This document shows positions 10,166-17,086 of a DNA stretch of 49,468 nucleotides, piece after piece; within the stretch, counting starts at the first letter, position 1, and each line of letters begins with the position of its first letter. The stretch is from Alphaproteobacteria bacterium (GTDB lineage: Bacteria; Pseudomonadota; Alphaproteobacteria; Sphingomonadales; Sphingomonadaceae), in assembly GCA_019239415.1 (NCBI GenBank), contig JAFAZW010000090.1:1-49468 (forward strand), written 5' to 3'. Made by a program: the position numbers and the translations under genes. The notes under the pieces were generated by a model, which was not told the origin of the DNA, ran no database searches, and saw only the letters and a list, made by a program, of their open reading frames with translations.

Positions 10166-10984
10166 ATGAGCGACAAGGACTACGTCCTCGGGACGAACGA
10201 CGCGGAGGTCGACCGGCTTGGTCTCCAGCACCGCGTGTGGCGGGAAAAGGCTCTCGCCGCCTGGCGGCGGGCGGGGATCGGGCCGGGCATGACCGTGCTC
10301 GACGTCGGCGCCGGGCCCGGCTTCGCCGCCGCCGATCTCGCCGAAATCGTCGGGCCGGAAGGGCGCGTCGTCGCGCTGGAGCGGTCCGGGCGCTTCCTGG
10401 CCGCGCTGCGCGATCGCGCCGGACGGCTCGGCCTCGACAACATCGTCGTCCGCGAGCAGGACGTCTGCGCGCTGCCGATCCAGGAACCGGCCGACGCCGC
10501 CTGGTGCCGCTGGGTCCTCTCCTTCGCCGCCGATCCGGCCCGCGTCGTGGCGCACATCGCCGGCGCGCTGCGGCCTGGCGGAGTCGCGGTCTTCCACGAA
10601 TATGCCGATTACGGCAGCTGGCGCATGATGCCGCCCGATCCGCTGGTCGACCGCTTCCGGGAGCTCGTCATGCGCAGCTGGCGCGAGTCGGGCGGCGAGC
10701 CGGACATCGCGCTGAGGCTCCCGCGCCTGCTCGCGGCCGCCGGACTCGATCTCGTCGCGACGCGGCCGCTGATCGACATCGTCGGGCCCGCGGACGTCAC
10801 CTGGCGCTGGCCGGCGGCGTTCATGGCGTCCAACGCGGCCCGGCTCGCGGAGCTCGGCTATCTCGGCGCCGAGGAAGCCGGGGCGATGGCCGGCGCGCTG
10901 GAGGCGGTATCGCCCGACACGTTGATGATCACGCCCCTCGTGGCGGAGATCGTCGCGCGGAAGCGGGAAGAGCCGAGCCGGTAG
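10166..10984 (+). CDS. Class I SAM-dependent methyltransferase
   Basis: A soluble 272-residue protein. SAM-binding motif I is VLDVGAGPGFAAADLA (residues 44-59), the acidic residue ending strand 2 is in VVALERSG, and motif IV-like residues lie in DAAWCRWVLSFAADP. The middle part resembles UbiE/type 11 methyltransferases (HIAGALRPGGVAVFHEY). The substrate cannot be told from sequence; the C-terminal 110 residues (helical, LPRLLAAAGLDLVATRPL) are a variable cap. The ATG start gives full family length. A terminator at 11001-11030 follows, so it is probably a single-gene transcript. Confidence 0.8.
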   Translation: MSDKDYVLGTNDAEVDRLGLQHRVWREKALAAWRRAGIGPGMTVLDVGAGPGFAAADLAEIVGPEGRVVALERSGRFLAALRDRAGRLGLDNIVVREQDVCALPIQEPADAAWCRWVLSFAADPARVVAHIAGALRPGGVAVFHEYADYGSWRMMPPDPLVDRFRELVMRSWRESGGEPDIALRLPRLLAAAGLDLVATRPLIDIVGPADVTWRWPAAFMASNAARLAELGYLGAEEAGAMAGALEAVSPDTLMITPLVAEIVARKREEPSR

Positions 10985-11000
10985 ACCCCGCCGCGACGAG

Positions 11001-11030
11001 AAAGGGCGGCTCCTTTCGGAACCGCCCCTT
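11001..11030. terminator. Bidirectional hairpin between methyltransferase and exbD genes
   Basis: AAAGGGCGGCTCC then a TTTC loop then GGAACCGCCCCTT forms a stem of about 10 pairs with one mismatch. A flanking AAA on the left and CTT on the right let it serve both the rightward methyltransferase transcript and the leftward tonB-exbBDD operon, whose last stop codon is at 11056. Confidence 0.6.
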
Positions 11031-11055
11031 CGAGAGGAAAGCCGCGAAACAGCGC

Positions 11056-11481
11056 CTAGAAGTTGCCGTAGGCCTCGTTGCCGACGAACCCCATCTTCTC
11101 GACCCGGGCGCGCTTGGTGACGGCGAGCACCTGGTCAACCAGCTCGTAGCGGGCGTTGGGATCGGGCTGCAGGTGCAGCTCGGGGATCGGGTTCATCTGC
11201 TGCGTCAGGTCGAGATACTGGCGCAGCGTCACCAGATCGACCGGCGCCCCATTCCACAGCACCTGGCCGTCCGGGGTGATCACGACCTTGTTCTTCACCG
11301 GGTCGACCGGCGGCGGGGTCTGATTGGGCTGGTCCTGCGGCAGGTCCAGCTTCACCGCGTGGGTCTGGATCGGGATGGTGATGATGAACATGATCAGGAG
11401 CACCAGCATGACATCAATGAGCGGCGTCGTGTTGATGTCCATCATCGGCTCGCCTTCGGCGCTGGCCATTGACATTGCCAT
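11056..11481 (-). CDS. exbD: Biopolymer transport protein ExbD/TolR, second copy
   Basis: 141 residues with one membrane helix near the N-terminus. MMDINTTPLIDVMLVLLIMFIIT carries the conserved aspartate (PLIDVML) that takes part in proton flow through the ExbBD channel. The periplasmic C-terminal domain contains the usual DLPQ start and GFVGNEAYGNF end. It is the last gene of the leftward tonB-exbB-exbD-exbD operon and begins 30 bases after the first exbD. It differs from that copy by a shorter periplasmic part. In xanthomonads an operon of this shape has an extra ExbD needed only for certain substrates; that role is an inference here. Confidence 0.88.
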   Translation of the reverse strand: MAMSMASAEGEPMMDINTTPLIDVMLVLLIMFIITIPIQTHAVKLDLPQDQPNQTPPPVDPVKNKVVITPDGQVLWNGAPVDLVTLRQYLDLTQQMNPIPELHLQPDPNARYELVDQVLAVTKRARVEKMGFVGNEAYGNF

Positions 11482-11511
11482 AAGGGCTACTCCGTGAAAC
11501 GCGTCTGGCGG

Positions 11512-12003
11512 TTAGAGGCGGGTGGTGACTTCGCCCGGCGGCGGCTCGGAGATGAAGCCGACCCGCGCGAAGCCGGCCCGCTGCATGGTGAAGACGGCGC
11601 CGCCGATGCACCGGTACGGCGTGTTGATGTCGCCGCGAATGTGCGCCTCGGGCATATTCTCCTCGTTCACCGCCTGCGGCCCGCCGAGCTTGTCCACCTC
11701 GGCCTTCAATTTCTTGGCAGCGCGGTCGAGCAGCTCGGTCGAATTCACCTTGGTGAGGTTCCAGTAGACCCCGCAGGTGCCGTCCTTCTCGCCGCGGACG
11801 GAGAGCGAGACGTTCTCGGGCTTCGTCGTCGTCGGCTCGAACCGCACGTTGGGCAGCTTCATCGGGATCGCCTGGATCACGACCGGAACCGTGATGAGGA
11901 AGATGATGAGCAGCACCAGCATGACGTCGACGAGCGGCGTCGTGTTGATGTCCGACATCGGGGTTTCTTCGCCGCCGTCGCCCGGGCCGACACTCATCGC
12001 CAT
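11512..12003 (-). CDS. exbD: Biopolymer transport protein ExbD/TolR, first copy
   Basis: 163 residues. The N-terminus has MSDINTTPLVDVMLVLLIIFLITVP, one membrane helix with the proton-conducting aspartate in PLVDVML. The periplasmic domain contains a lone cysteine in GTCGVYW and a second in YRCIGGAVF, so a disulfide is possible; the second ExbD lacks both. It sits between exbB and the second exbD on the minus strand, with gaps of 85 and 30 bases. It would form the ExbB-ExbD motor that energises TonB. Confidence 0.88.
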   Translation of the reverse strand: MAMSVGPGDGGEETPMSDINTTPLVDVMLVLLIIFLITVPVVIQAIPMKLPNVRFEPTTTKPENVSLSVRGEKDGTCGVYWNLTKVNSTELLDRAAKKLKAEVDKLGGPQAVNEENMPEAHIRGDINTPYRCIGGAVFTMQRAGFARVGFISEPPPGEVTTRL

Positions 12004-12088
12004 GATCTAATTTCCTATCCTAACCTTCTGCCGTCTGGGAGGGGGCGGCGGGGCGGTCCGAGAGGGAGCCGCCCCGCCGGCCGTGCCG

Positions 12089-12907
12089 TCAGACCTTCTT
12101 CGGACCGGGCGTGGTCGTGCCGGTGGCGCTGCCGGTGGCGGTGGTGCCGCTGGGCGTCGTCGGACGCGTCGTGCCGGTGCCGCCGGTGCCGCCGCGGGCC
12201 GCGGCCGCCGGGATGGCGGGCTTCACCGCGCCGCCCGACATCATGTAGCCGTGCAGGTCGTTGGCGAAGCTGGCGAGCTCCTCGATGATCGCCTTGTTGC
12301 GGCGCTGCAGCCAGTTGTAGGCGAGCACCGCCGGCACCGCCACGGCGAGGCCGAGCGCGGTCATGATCAGCGATTCGCCGACCGGGCCGGCGACCGCGTC
12401 GATCGATGCCTGGCCGGCGGCGCCGATCTTGATCAGCGCGCGGTAGATGCCGACGACGGTACCGAACAGGCCGACGAACGGCGCCGTCGAACCGACGGTG
12501 GCGAGGAGGGCGAGGCCCGAGGACAGCCGCGACGCGATCGCGCCCTGGCTGCGCGCCAGCGAGTTGAGCATCCAGTCGTGCTGGTCGATCGGATCGGTCA
12601 GCTTGTCATGCTGCTCGAGCGCGGTGATGCCGTCGTCGACGATCTGCCGGTAGGCGCCGTTCTTCTCGAGCTTCTGGGCGCCGTCGCGCAGCGTGCCGGC
12701 CTGCCAGAAGGCGGTCCGGGCGCGCCGGCCCTGGCTGATGATCTTCTGCTGCTCGAACAGCTTGACGAAGAGCACGTACCAGGACGCCGCCGACATGATG
12801 ACGAGGATGCCGAAGGTGGTCTGGGCGATCAGGCCGCCCTGCTGGAGCGCCGCCACGAGACCATAGGGATTCTCGCCGCCGTGCGCCGCTGCTGTGTTGT
12901 TCTGCAT
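12089..12907 (-). CDS. exbB: MotA/TolQ/ExbB proton channel protein
   Basis: 272 residues with three membrane helices: one near residues 26-48 (IAQTTFGILVIMSAASWYVLF), then two flanking the signature region (LSSGLALLATVGSTAPFVGLFGTVVGIYRAL and ESLIMTALGLAVAVPAVLAYN). These are the ExbB/TolQ channel helices. The last 40 residues are low-complexity Thr/Gly/Pro (GTTATGSATG), not usual for the family and probably a flexible cytoplasmic tail. It is preceded by tonB (46-base gap) and followed by exbD (85-base gap), so a single operon is likely. Confidence 0.9.
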   Translation of the reverse strand: MQNNTAAAHGGENPYGLVAALQQGGLIAQTTFGILVIMSAASWYVLFVKLFEQQKIISQGRRARTAFWQAGTLRDGAQKLEKNGAYRQIVDDGITALEQHDKLTDPIDQHDWMLNSLARSQGAIASRLSSGLALLATVGSTAPFVGLFGTVVGIYRALIKIGAAGQASIDAVAGPVGESLIMTALGLAVAVPAVLAYNWLQRRNKAIIEELASFANDLHGYMMSGGAVKPAIPAAAARGGTGGTGTTRPTTPSGTTATGSATGTTTPGPKKV

Positions 12908-12952
12908 GTTGTGACTTTCCTCTCGTCTGAATGGGGTCGTTTACCGCGCCGG

Positions 12953-13627
12953 TCAGCCCTGGATCCGCCAGGCGATGGCCTGGGAATAGCTGTCCGTCGT
13001 CGGGTTGCCGCTGCTGTCGCGGGCCGGCGTGAACCGGGCCCGGCTGCTGAGCAGGCGGCAGGTCGCCGAATCGAGGGCCGGATGGCCGCTGGACCCGGTG
13101 ACCGAACAGCCGGTGACACGGCCGTTCGTCCCGATCTCGAGCCGCACGCGCACCGTTCCCTGCTCCTCGTTGCGCAGCGACGACGGCGGATAGTCGTCGT
13201 TGCTGATGAGGCCGGCGAGGTTCGCCTTGGCGTGAGCGGGCTCGACCTTGACCGGCGCCGGAGGCGGCGGTGGCGGCGGGGCGGGCGGTGCCGGCGGCGC
13301 CGGCGGCGCGGTCGGCGTGATCACCGGCGGCGGCGCGACGTTCACCGTCGAGATCGGCGGCGGCGGCGTGTTGGTGCGGATGAGCGGCGGCGGCGCCACG
13401 ATCGGCGGCGGCTGGACCGGCCTGTCCGGCGGGGGCGGCGGCGGCGGCTTCTGGTCGGGAGGCGGGGGCTCCTCGACGTTGAAGGTTTTGAGGTCGGCCG
13501 CCGCCTTCTTGATCACATTGTAGGCAAGGCCGGTGATGAACGCGTAGCCGAGGAGAGCGTGGAGGATGGCCACAATCACGATCGCCGTGATCCGGCCGGA
13601 GCTCATCCTGTTGTCAGCATAGGCCAT
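12953..13627 (-). CDS. tonB: TonB family energy transducer (operon copy)
   Basis: 224 residues. The membrane anchor is at about 13-36 (ITAIVIVAILHALLGYAFITGL), then comes a proline-rich spacer with PPPPPDRPVQPPP and PAPPAPPAPPPPPPPAP. The C-terminal TonB domain includes NDDYPPSSLRNEEQGTVRVR, a Cys pair (VTGCSVTGSSG and TCRLL) and FTPARDSSGNP. It is the first gene of the leftward tonB-exbB-exbD-exbD operon and would contact TonB boxes of outer-membrane receptors. The anchor (LLGYAFITGL) and C-terminal pattern mark it as a paralogue of the tonB at 8936-9724. Confidence 0.9.
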   Translation of the reverse strand: MAYADNRMSSGRITAIVIVAILHALLGYAFITGLAYNVIKKAAADLKTFNVEEPPPPDQKPPPPPPPDRPVQPPPIVAPPPLIRTNTPPPPISTVNVAPPPVITPTAPPAPPAPPAPPPPPPPAPVKVEPAHAKANLAGLISNDDYPPSSLRNEEQGTVRVRLEIGTNGRVTGCSVTGSSGHPALDSATCRLLSSRARFTPARDSSGNPTTDSYSQAIAWRIQG

Positions 13628-13881
13628 TAATCAGACACGCTCCCTAATTCTTGGCGCGCCGGGATCGGCGGTGCTTCAACGCAGCGCGACCCCAACGGCT
13701 CCATCGGCATGTATCAACATATCATTCCGACGGGCGCCTGCCGCTCTAACGCGCCGCGCGAGGCTGTGCAATCCTCCTGTCGCACCGGCCGGCACGACCG
13801 GGGAACGGCTGTAATCCGCGGTAAATGCGGCTATGCCTATGGGAAACAAATGATTAGCACCGCTTCCGAAACGAGCGCCGC
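13628..13881. other. Divergent intergenic region, tonB operon / secreted unknown gene
   Basis: A 254-base gap containing the leftward tonB promoter region and the rightward promoter of the next gene. It is less GC-rich near 13708-13730 (ATGTATCAACATATCATTCC) and 13818-13858 (GCGGTAAATGCGGCTATGCC, GGGAAACAAATGATTAGC), both possible promoter cores. I find no clear -35/-10 pair, Fur-like box or RNA gene. Confidence 0.3.
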
Positions 13882-14727
13882 GTGAGCGCTTTCGCCCCGC
13901 TCGTCGCCGCTCTCGGCGCCTCGGCCGCCCTTCACGGCGCCCCGTCCGCCCCGGCCGTCCCTGCCGATTCGCTTCGGCTGACCTATGCCGACTTCGTCGA
14001 TCTGGCCCTCGCGGCGCCGATCGTTGCGAAGGTGAGCGTGATCGATGCGATCCCGGTGAAGGAGGCCGACGCCGCCGGCGTGCGCCCGGGATTCGCGAGG
14101 CTCTACGTCGCGGCGGATGTGGCGGCCCTGATCCGGGCGCCGGGGCCTCTCGCGGCGCGGGTCAGCTACCTGGTCGACGTGCCGCGCGACGCGCGGGGGC
14201 GTCCGCCGAAGATCGCGAAGGGCGCCGCCTTCCTGCTCCTCGCCGCGCCGGTACCCGGTCGGCCGGGCGAGCTCAGGCTGGTGGCCCGCGACGCCCAGAT
14301 TCCGTTCACGCCCGAGGCGGCCGAGCGGCTGCGCGCGATCGCGCGCGAGGCGGCCGCGCCGTCGCCGCCGCCGGTGGTGGCGGGTATCGGCCGCGCTTTC
14401 TATTCGCCGGGCAACCTCCCGGGCGAGAGCGAGACCCAGATCTTCGTGCAGACCGCGGACCGCCGCCCCGTCTCGCTCAGCATCCTGCGCCGCCCCGGCG
14501 AGACGCCGCGCTGGGCGGTGGCGCTGAGCGAGGTGGTCGACGAGTCGGCGGTGGTGCCGAAGCCCGAAACCCTGCTCTGGTACCGCCTCGCCTGCGGCCT
14601 GCCGCGCACGCTCCCCGCCCGGAGCCTCGAGGAGGCGGACGCCGCCGCCGCGACGTCGATCCGGCGCGACTACCAGCTGGTGCTCGACAGCCTGGGCGCC
14701 TGCGCGCGCTCCCGTACGGGGAGTTAG
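13882..14727 (+). CDS. Secreted protein of unknown function
   Basis: 281 residues from a GTG start. The first 25 residues look like a signal peptide (FAPLVAALGASAALHGAPSAPA). The rest alternates short strands typical of a beta-rich periplasmic protein (YADFVDLALAAPIVAKVSVIDAIPV, RLYVAADVAALI, AFLLLAAPVPGRPGELRLVA). It has two cysteines (LACGLP and LGACARS) and ends with an Arg-rich tail. I do not recognise the family. Its stop codon overlaps the stop codon of folB on the other strand (14724-14727), so the two genes end on the same bases. Codon use is like its neighbours, which supports a real gene. Confidence 0.68.
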   Translation: MSAFAPLVAALGASAALHGAPSAPAVPADSLRLTYADFVDLALAAPIVAKVSVIDAIPVKEADAAGVRPGFARLYVAADVAALIRAPGPLAARVSYLVDVPRDARGRPPKIAKGAAFLLLAAPVPGRPGELRLVARDAQIPFTPEAAERLRAIAREAAAPSPPPVVAGIGRAFYSPGNLPGESETQIFVQTADRRPVSLSILRRPGETPRWAVALSEVVDESAVVPKPETLLWYRLACGLPRTLPARSLEEADAAAATSIRRDYQLVLDSLGACARSRTGS

Positions 14728-15125
14728 AAGGAGGCGAGCTCGACGCCGACGCCCGCGCAGTCCGGATAGATGTCCGGCTTGCGGGTCGAGACGCGGAGCG
14801 CGGCGACGCCGCGGCGCGCGGCGATCAGCTCGTAGACGGCGCGCGCCAGCGTCTCCTGCAGATTGTAGCGGCGGGCGGAGACGAGAGCGGCGACGTCGCG
14901 GCGGAGGAAGTCGTAGTCCCACGCCTCGGCCGCCTCGTCGGAATGCGGGAAGGCGTCGGCGTCGAGCCAGACTTCGACCGTCACGGACAGGCGCTGCGGC
15001 ACCCCCACCTCGAAATCGTGGAAGCCGATGTCGGCGTCCACGACCATCTCCTCGAGCACGATCTTGTGAGTCTTGGGGAGGAGGCGGTCGGGGACGAGGC
15101 CGTCCAGCCGCACGTGGTCGTTCAT
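14724..15125 (-). CDS. folB: Dihydroneopterin aldolase
   Basis: 133 residues from the ATG at 15125, chosen because it overlaps the upstream SDR stop codon as ATGA; the open frame extends further left of this in sequence but without homology. FolB features are ADIGFHDFEVGVPQRLSVTVEVW near the N-terminus, the DYDFLRRDV block (usual DY..v), the catalytic glutamate in NLQETLA, and a lysine in VSTRKPDIYPDCAGVGVE. It splits dihydroneopterin to hydroxymethyl-dihydropterin and glycolaldehyde in folate synthesis. It is translated together with a pteridine-reductase-like SDR. Confidence 0.88.
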   Translation of the reverse strand: MNDHVRLDGLVPDRLLPKTHKIVLEEMVVDADIGFHDFEVGVPQRLSVTVEVWLDADAFPHSDEAAEAWDYDFLRRDVAALVSARRYNLQETLARAVYELIAARRGVAALRVSTRKPDIYPDCAGVGVELASF

Positions 15126-15874
15126 GTCTCGGGCTCCAGGAACTGGACGTCGCGGGCGAGGCCGAGGAAGCGCTGGCCGCCGTCCAGCACGATCGTCTGG
15201 CCGGTGAAGGTCGGCGTGGCAAGGATGAAGCGCAGCGCCGCGACGATCTCCTCGACGCGCACGCCGCGGGCGAGGGCGTTGAGCGTGTGCACGCGGTCGA
15301 AATTCTCGCGGCTCTGCGGGCCCGAGACGAGGGTGACGGACGGCGCGATGGCGCAGACGCGGACGCCGCGTCCGGCCCAGGCCCGGGCGAGGAGATCGGT
15401 GGCGGCGGCGAGCCCGGCCTTGGCGACCGTGTAGCTGAAGAAGTCCGGGTTCGGCGCCGCGAGCTTGGCATCCAGCAGGTTGACGATCAGACCCAGCCGG
15501 CCGGCAAGCGCCCGGGCCAGGAGGAGCGGCGCCCGCAGGTTGACCGCCATGTGGGCGTCCCACCCCTCGACGGTGAAGTCGTCGGCGGCGTCGTAGGCGA
15601 AGATCGAGGCATTGTTGACGAGCAGCCGCGCCGGCGGCAGGCCGTCCAGCGCCGCGACGATCCGCGCCGGGGCGGCCGGGTCGGCGAGGTCGGCGGCGAC
15701 GACGCCGGCATTGCCGAGCTCCGCCGCGAGGGCCGCGGCCTCCCGCGTCGAGCGGTGGCAGTGGATGAGGACGTGCCAGCCGTCCGCGGCCAGGGCCCGG
15801 GCGATCTCGGCGCCAATCCGCTTCGCCGCCCCGGTCACGATCGCCGTGCGCGGACCTTCGAACTCGCTCGCCAT
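15122..15874 (-). CDS. SDR oxidoreductase, pteridine reductase (PTR1/FolM) type
   Basis: 250 residues with a Rossmann fold. TGAAKRIG at 14-21 is the basic NADPH-binding variant of the glycine motif, NNAS at 87-90 follows, and the catalytic set is Asp135-Tyr148-Lys152 (VNLLDAK, SYTVAKAG). In most SDRs a serine stands where Asp135 is; aspartate 13 residues before the tyrosine is the signature of PTR1/FolM pteridine reductases. The gene overlaps folB by 4 bases, so a role in reducing dihydropterins or dihydromonapterin is well supported by both motif and context. The C-terminal tail has the usual FTGQTIVLDGGQRF. The start ATG gives family length; only 46 bases separate it from the divergent DUF1285 gene. 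Confidence 0.83.
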   Translation of the reverse strand: MASEFEGPRTAIVTGAAKRIGAEIARALAADGWHVLIHCHRSTREAAALAAELGNAGVVAADLADPAAPARIVAALDGLPPARLLVNNASIFAYDAADDFTVEGWDAHMAVNLRAPLLLARALAGRLGLIVNLLDAKLAAPNPDFFSYTVAKAGLAAATDLLARAWAGRGVRVCAIAPSVTLVSGPQSRENFDRVHTLNALARGVRVEEIVAALRFILATPTFTGQTIVLDGGQRFLGLARDVQFLEPET

Positions 15875-15926
15875 GCGCGGCGGATAGGGCGTTGCCGGTG
15901 ACGAGTACAGGCCCTAGGCCGTGGCG

Positions 15927-16496
15927 ATGCCCATGGCACCCGCCCCGGAAGACCTTGCCGGTCTCAGCCTCGCCGACGTCGCGCGGTTGGCGGCGGAGAA
16001 AAGGCTGCCTCCGGTCGAGCGATGGAACCCGACCCATTGCGGCGACAGCGCGATGCGGATCGCGCGCGACGGCACCTGGTACCATGAGGGCGCGCCGATC
16101 GGCCGGCCGGCGATGGTGCGCCTCTTCTCCACCATCCTGCGCCGCGAGCCGGACGGCCGCCACGTGCTGGTGACGCCGGTGGAGAAGCTCGACATCGCCG
16201 TCGACGACGCCGCCTTCGTCGCCGTCGAGGTGAAGAGCGAAGGCGCGGGCGCGGCGCGGCGGCTCGCCTTCCGGCTGAACACCGGCGACGTCGTCCTTGC
16301 CGGCCCCGATCACCCGCTCGTCGTGCGCGCGGCGGAGGACGGGCCCCTCCCCTATCTCGGCGTGCGCGGCGGCCTGGAGGCGCGGGTCGCCCGGCCCGTT
16401 TATTACGAGCTCGCCGAACTCGCGCTGGGCGAGGGCGCCAACCCGCCCGGCCTGTGGAGCGACGGCGCCTTCTTCGCGCTCGGGGCGGCGGCATGA
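15927..16496 (+). CDS. DUF1285 family protein
   Basis: About 189 residues. The sequence holds the DUF1285 core: LPPVERWNPTHCGDSAMRIARDGTWYHEG near 25-55, PIGRPAMVRLFSTILRRE, then YVLVTP-like HVLVTPVEKLDIAVDDAAFVAVEV. Structures of this family are small two-domain beta proteins of unknown role; a link to envelope or RNA processing is not established. The start is uncertain: GTG 15921, ATG 15927 and ATG 15933 are all in frame, none with a good ribosome site. It is the first gene of a coupled set with the CoA pyrophosphatase and cca genes (ATGA and GTGA overlaps). Confidence 0.82.
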   Translation: MPMAPAPEDLAGLSLADVARLAAEKRLPPVERWNPTHCGDSAMRIARDGTWYHEGAPIGRPAMVRLFSTILRREPDGRHVLVTPVEKLDIAVDDAAFVAVEVKSEGAGAARRLAFRLNTGDVVLAGPDHPLVVRAAEDGPLPYLGVRGGLEARVARPVYYELAELALGEGANPPGLWSDGAFFALGAAA

Positions 16497-17086
16497 CGCT
16501 CGTCGAGCGCCTGCGCGACGCGCTGCAGCGCGGCCACCGCAGCACGCCCGAGATCCTGCCCGGCGACGCCTTCGACGAGCGGGTCTCCGATCCGACCCCG
16601 GCGGCGGTGCTGGTGCCGGTCGTCGACCGCGCCGAGCCCACCATCATCTTCACCGAGCGCCCGAAGACGATGCGCAAGCATCCGGGCCAGGTGAGCTTCC
16701 CCGGCGGCCGCATCGACCCCGGGGACGACGGCCCCGTCGCCGCGGCCCTCCGCGAGGCGGAAGAGGAGATCGGGCTCGGGCGGGCGTGGATCGAGGTGAT
16801 CGGCACCACCGACCGCTACCGCACCGTCACCGGGTTCGAGGTGACGCCGGTGGTGGCGGCGGTGCGGCCGGGCTTCATCCTGCGGCCCCAGGCCGACGAG
16901 GTGGCCGACGTGTTCGAGGCGCCGCTGCGCTTCGTGCTCGACCCGGCGCGGCAGGCGGTGCGGACGGTCGAATGGCGCGGCCGCGAGCGCCGCTATTACG
17001 AGATCCTCTGGGACGGCCGCCGCATCTGGGGCGCGACCGCCGCGATGCTCGTCAACCTGTCGCGGCGGCTGGCGTTGGCGCCGTGA
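16493..17086 (+). CDS. CoA pyrophosphatase, NUDIX hydrolase
   Basis: 197 residues. The start is the ATG overlapping the upstream stop (ATGA). The Nudix box is at about 72-95: GRIDPGDD then REAEEEIGL (87-95), with aspartate in place of the first glutamate. Just before it is the NuCoA motif pattern (FTERPKTMRKHPGQVSFPGG), which marks coenzyme A pyrophosphatases. The enzyme hydrolyses CoA and its derivatives to phosphopantetheine and 3',5'-ADP using Mg2+. It is coupled to cca by a GTGA overlap. NUDIX next to a tRNA nucleotidyltransferase is a recurrent alphaproteobacterial arrangement. Confidence 0.88.
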   Translation: MTLVERLRDALQRGHRSTPEILPGDAFDERVSDPTPAAVLVPVVDRAEPTIIFTERPKTMRKHPGQVSFPGGRIDPGDDGPVAAALREAEEEIGLGRAWIEVIGTTDRYRTVTGFEVTPVVAAVRPGFILRPQADEVADVFEAPLRFVLDPARQAVRTVEWRGRERRYYEILWDGRRIWGATAAMLVNLSRRLALAP

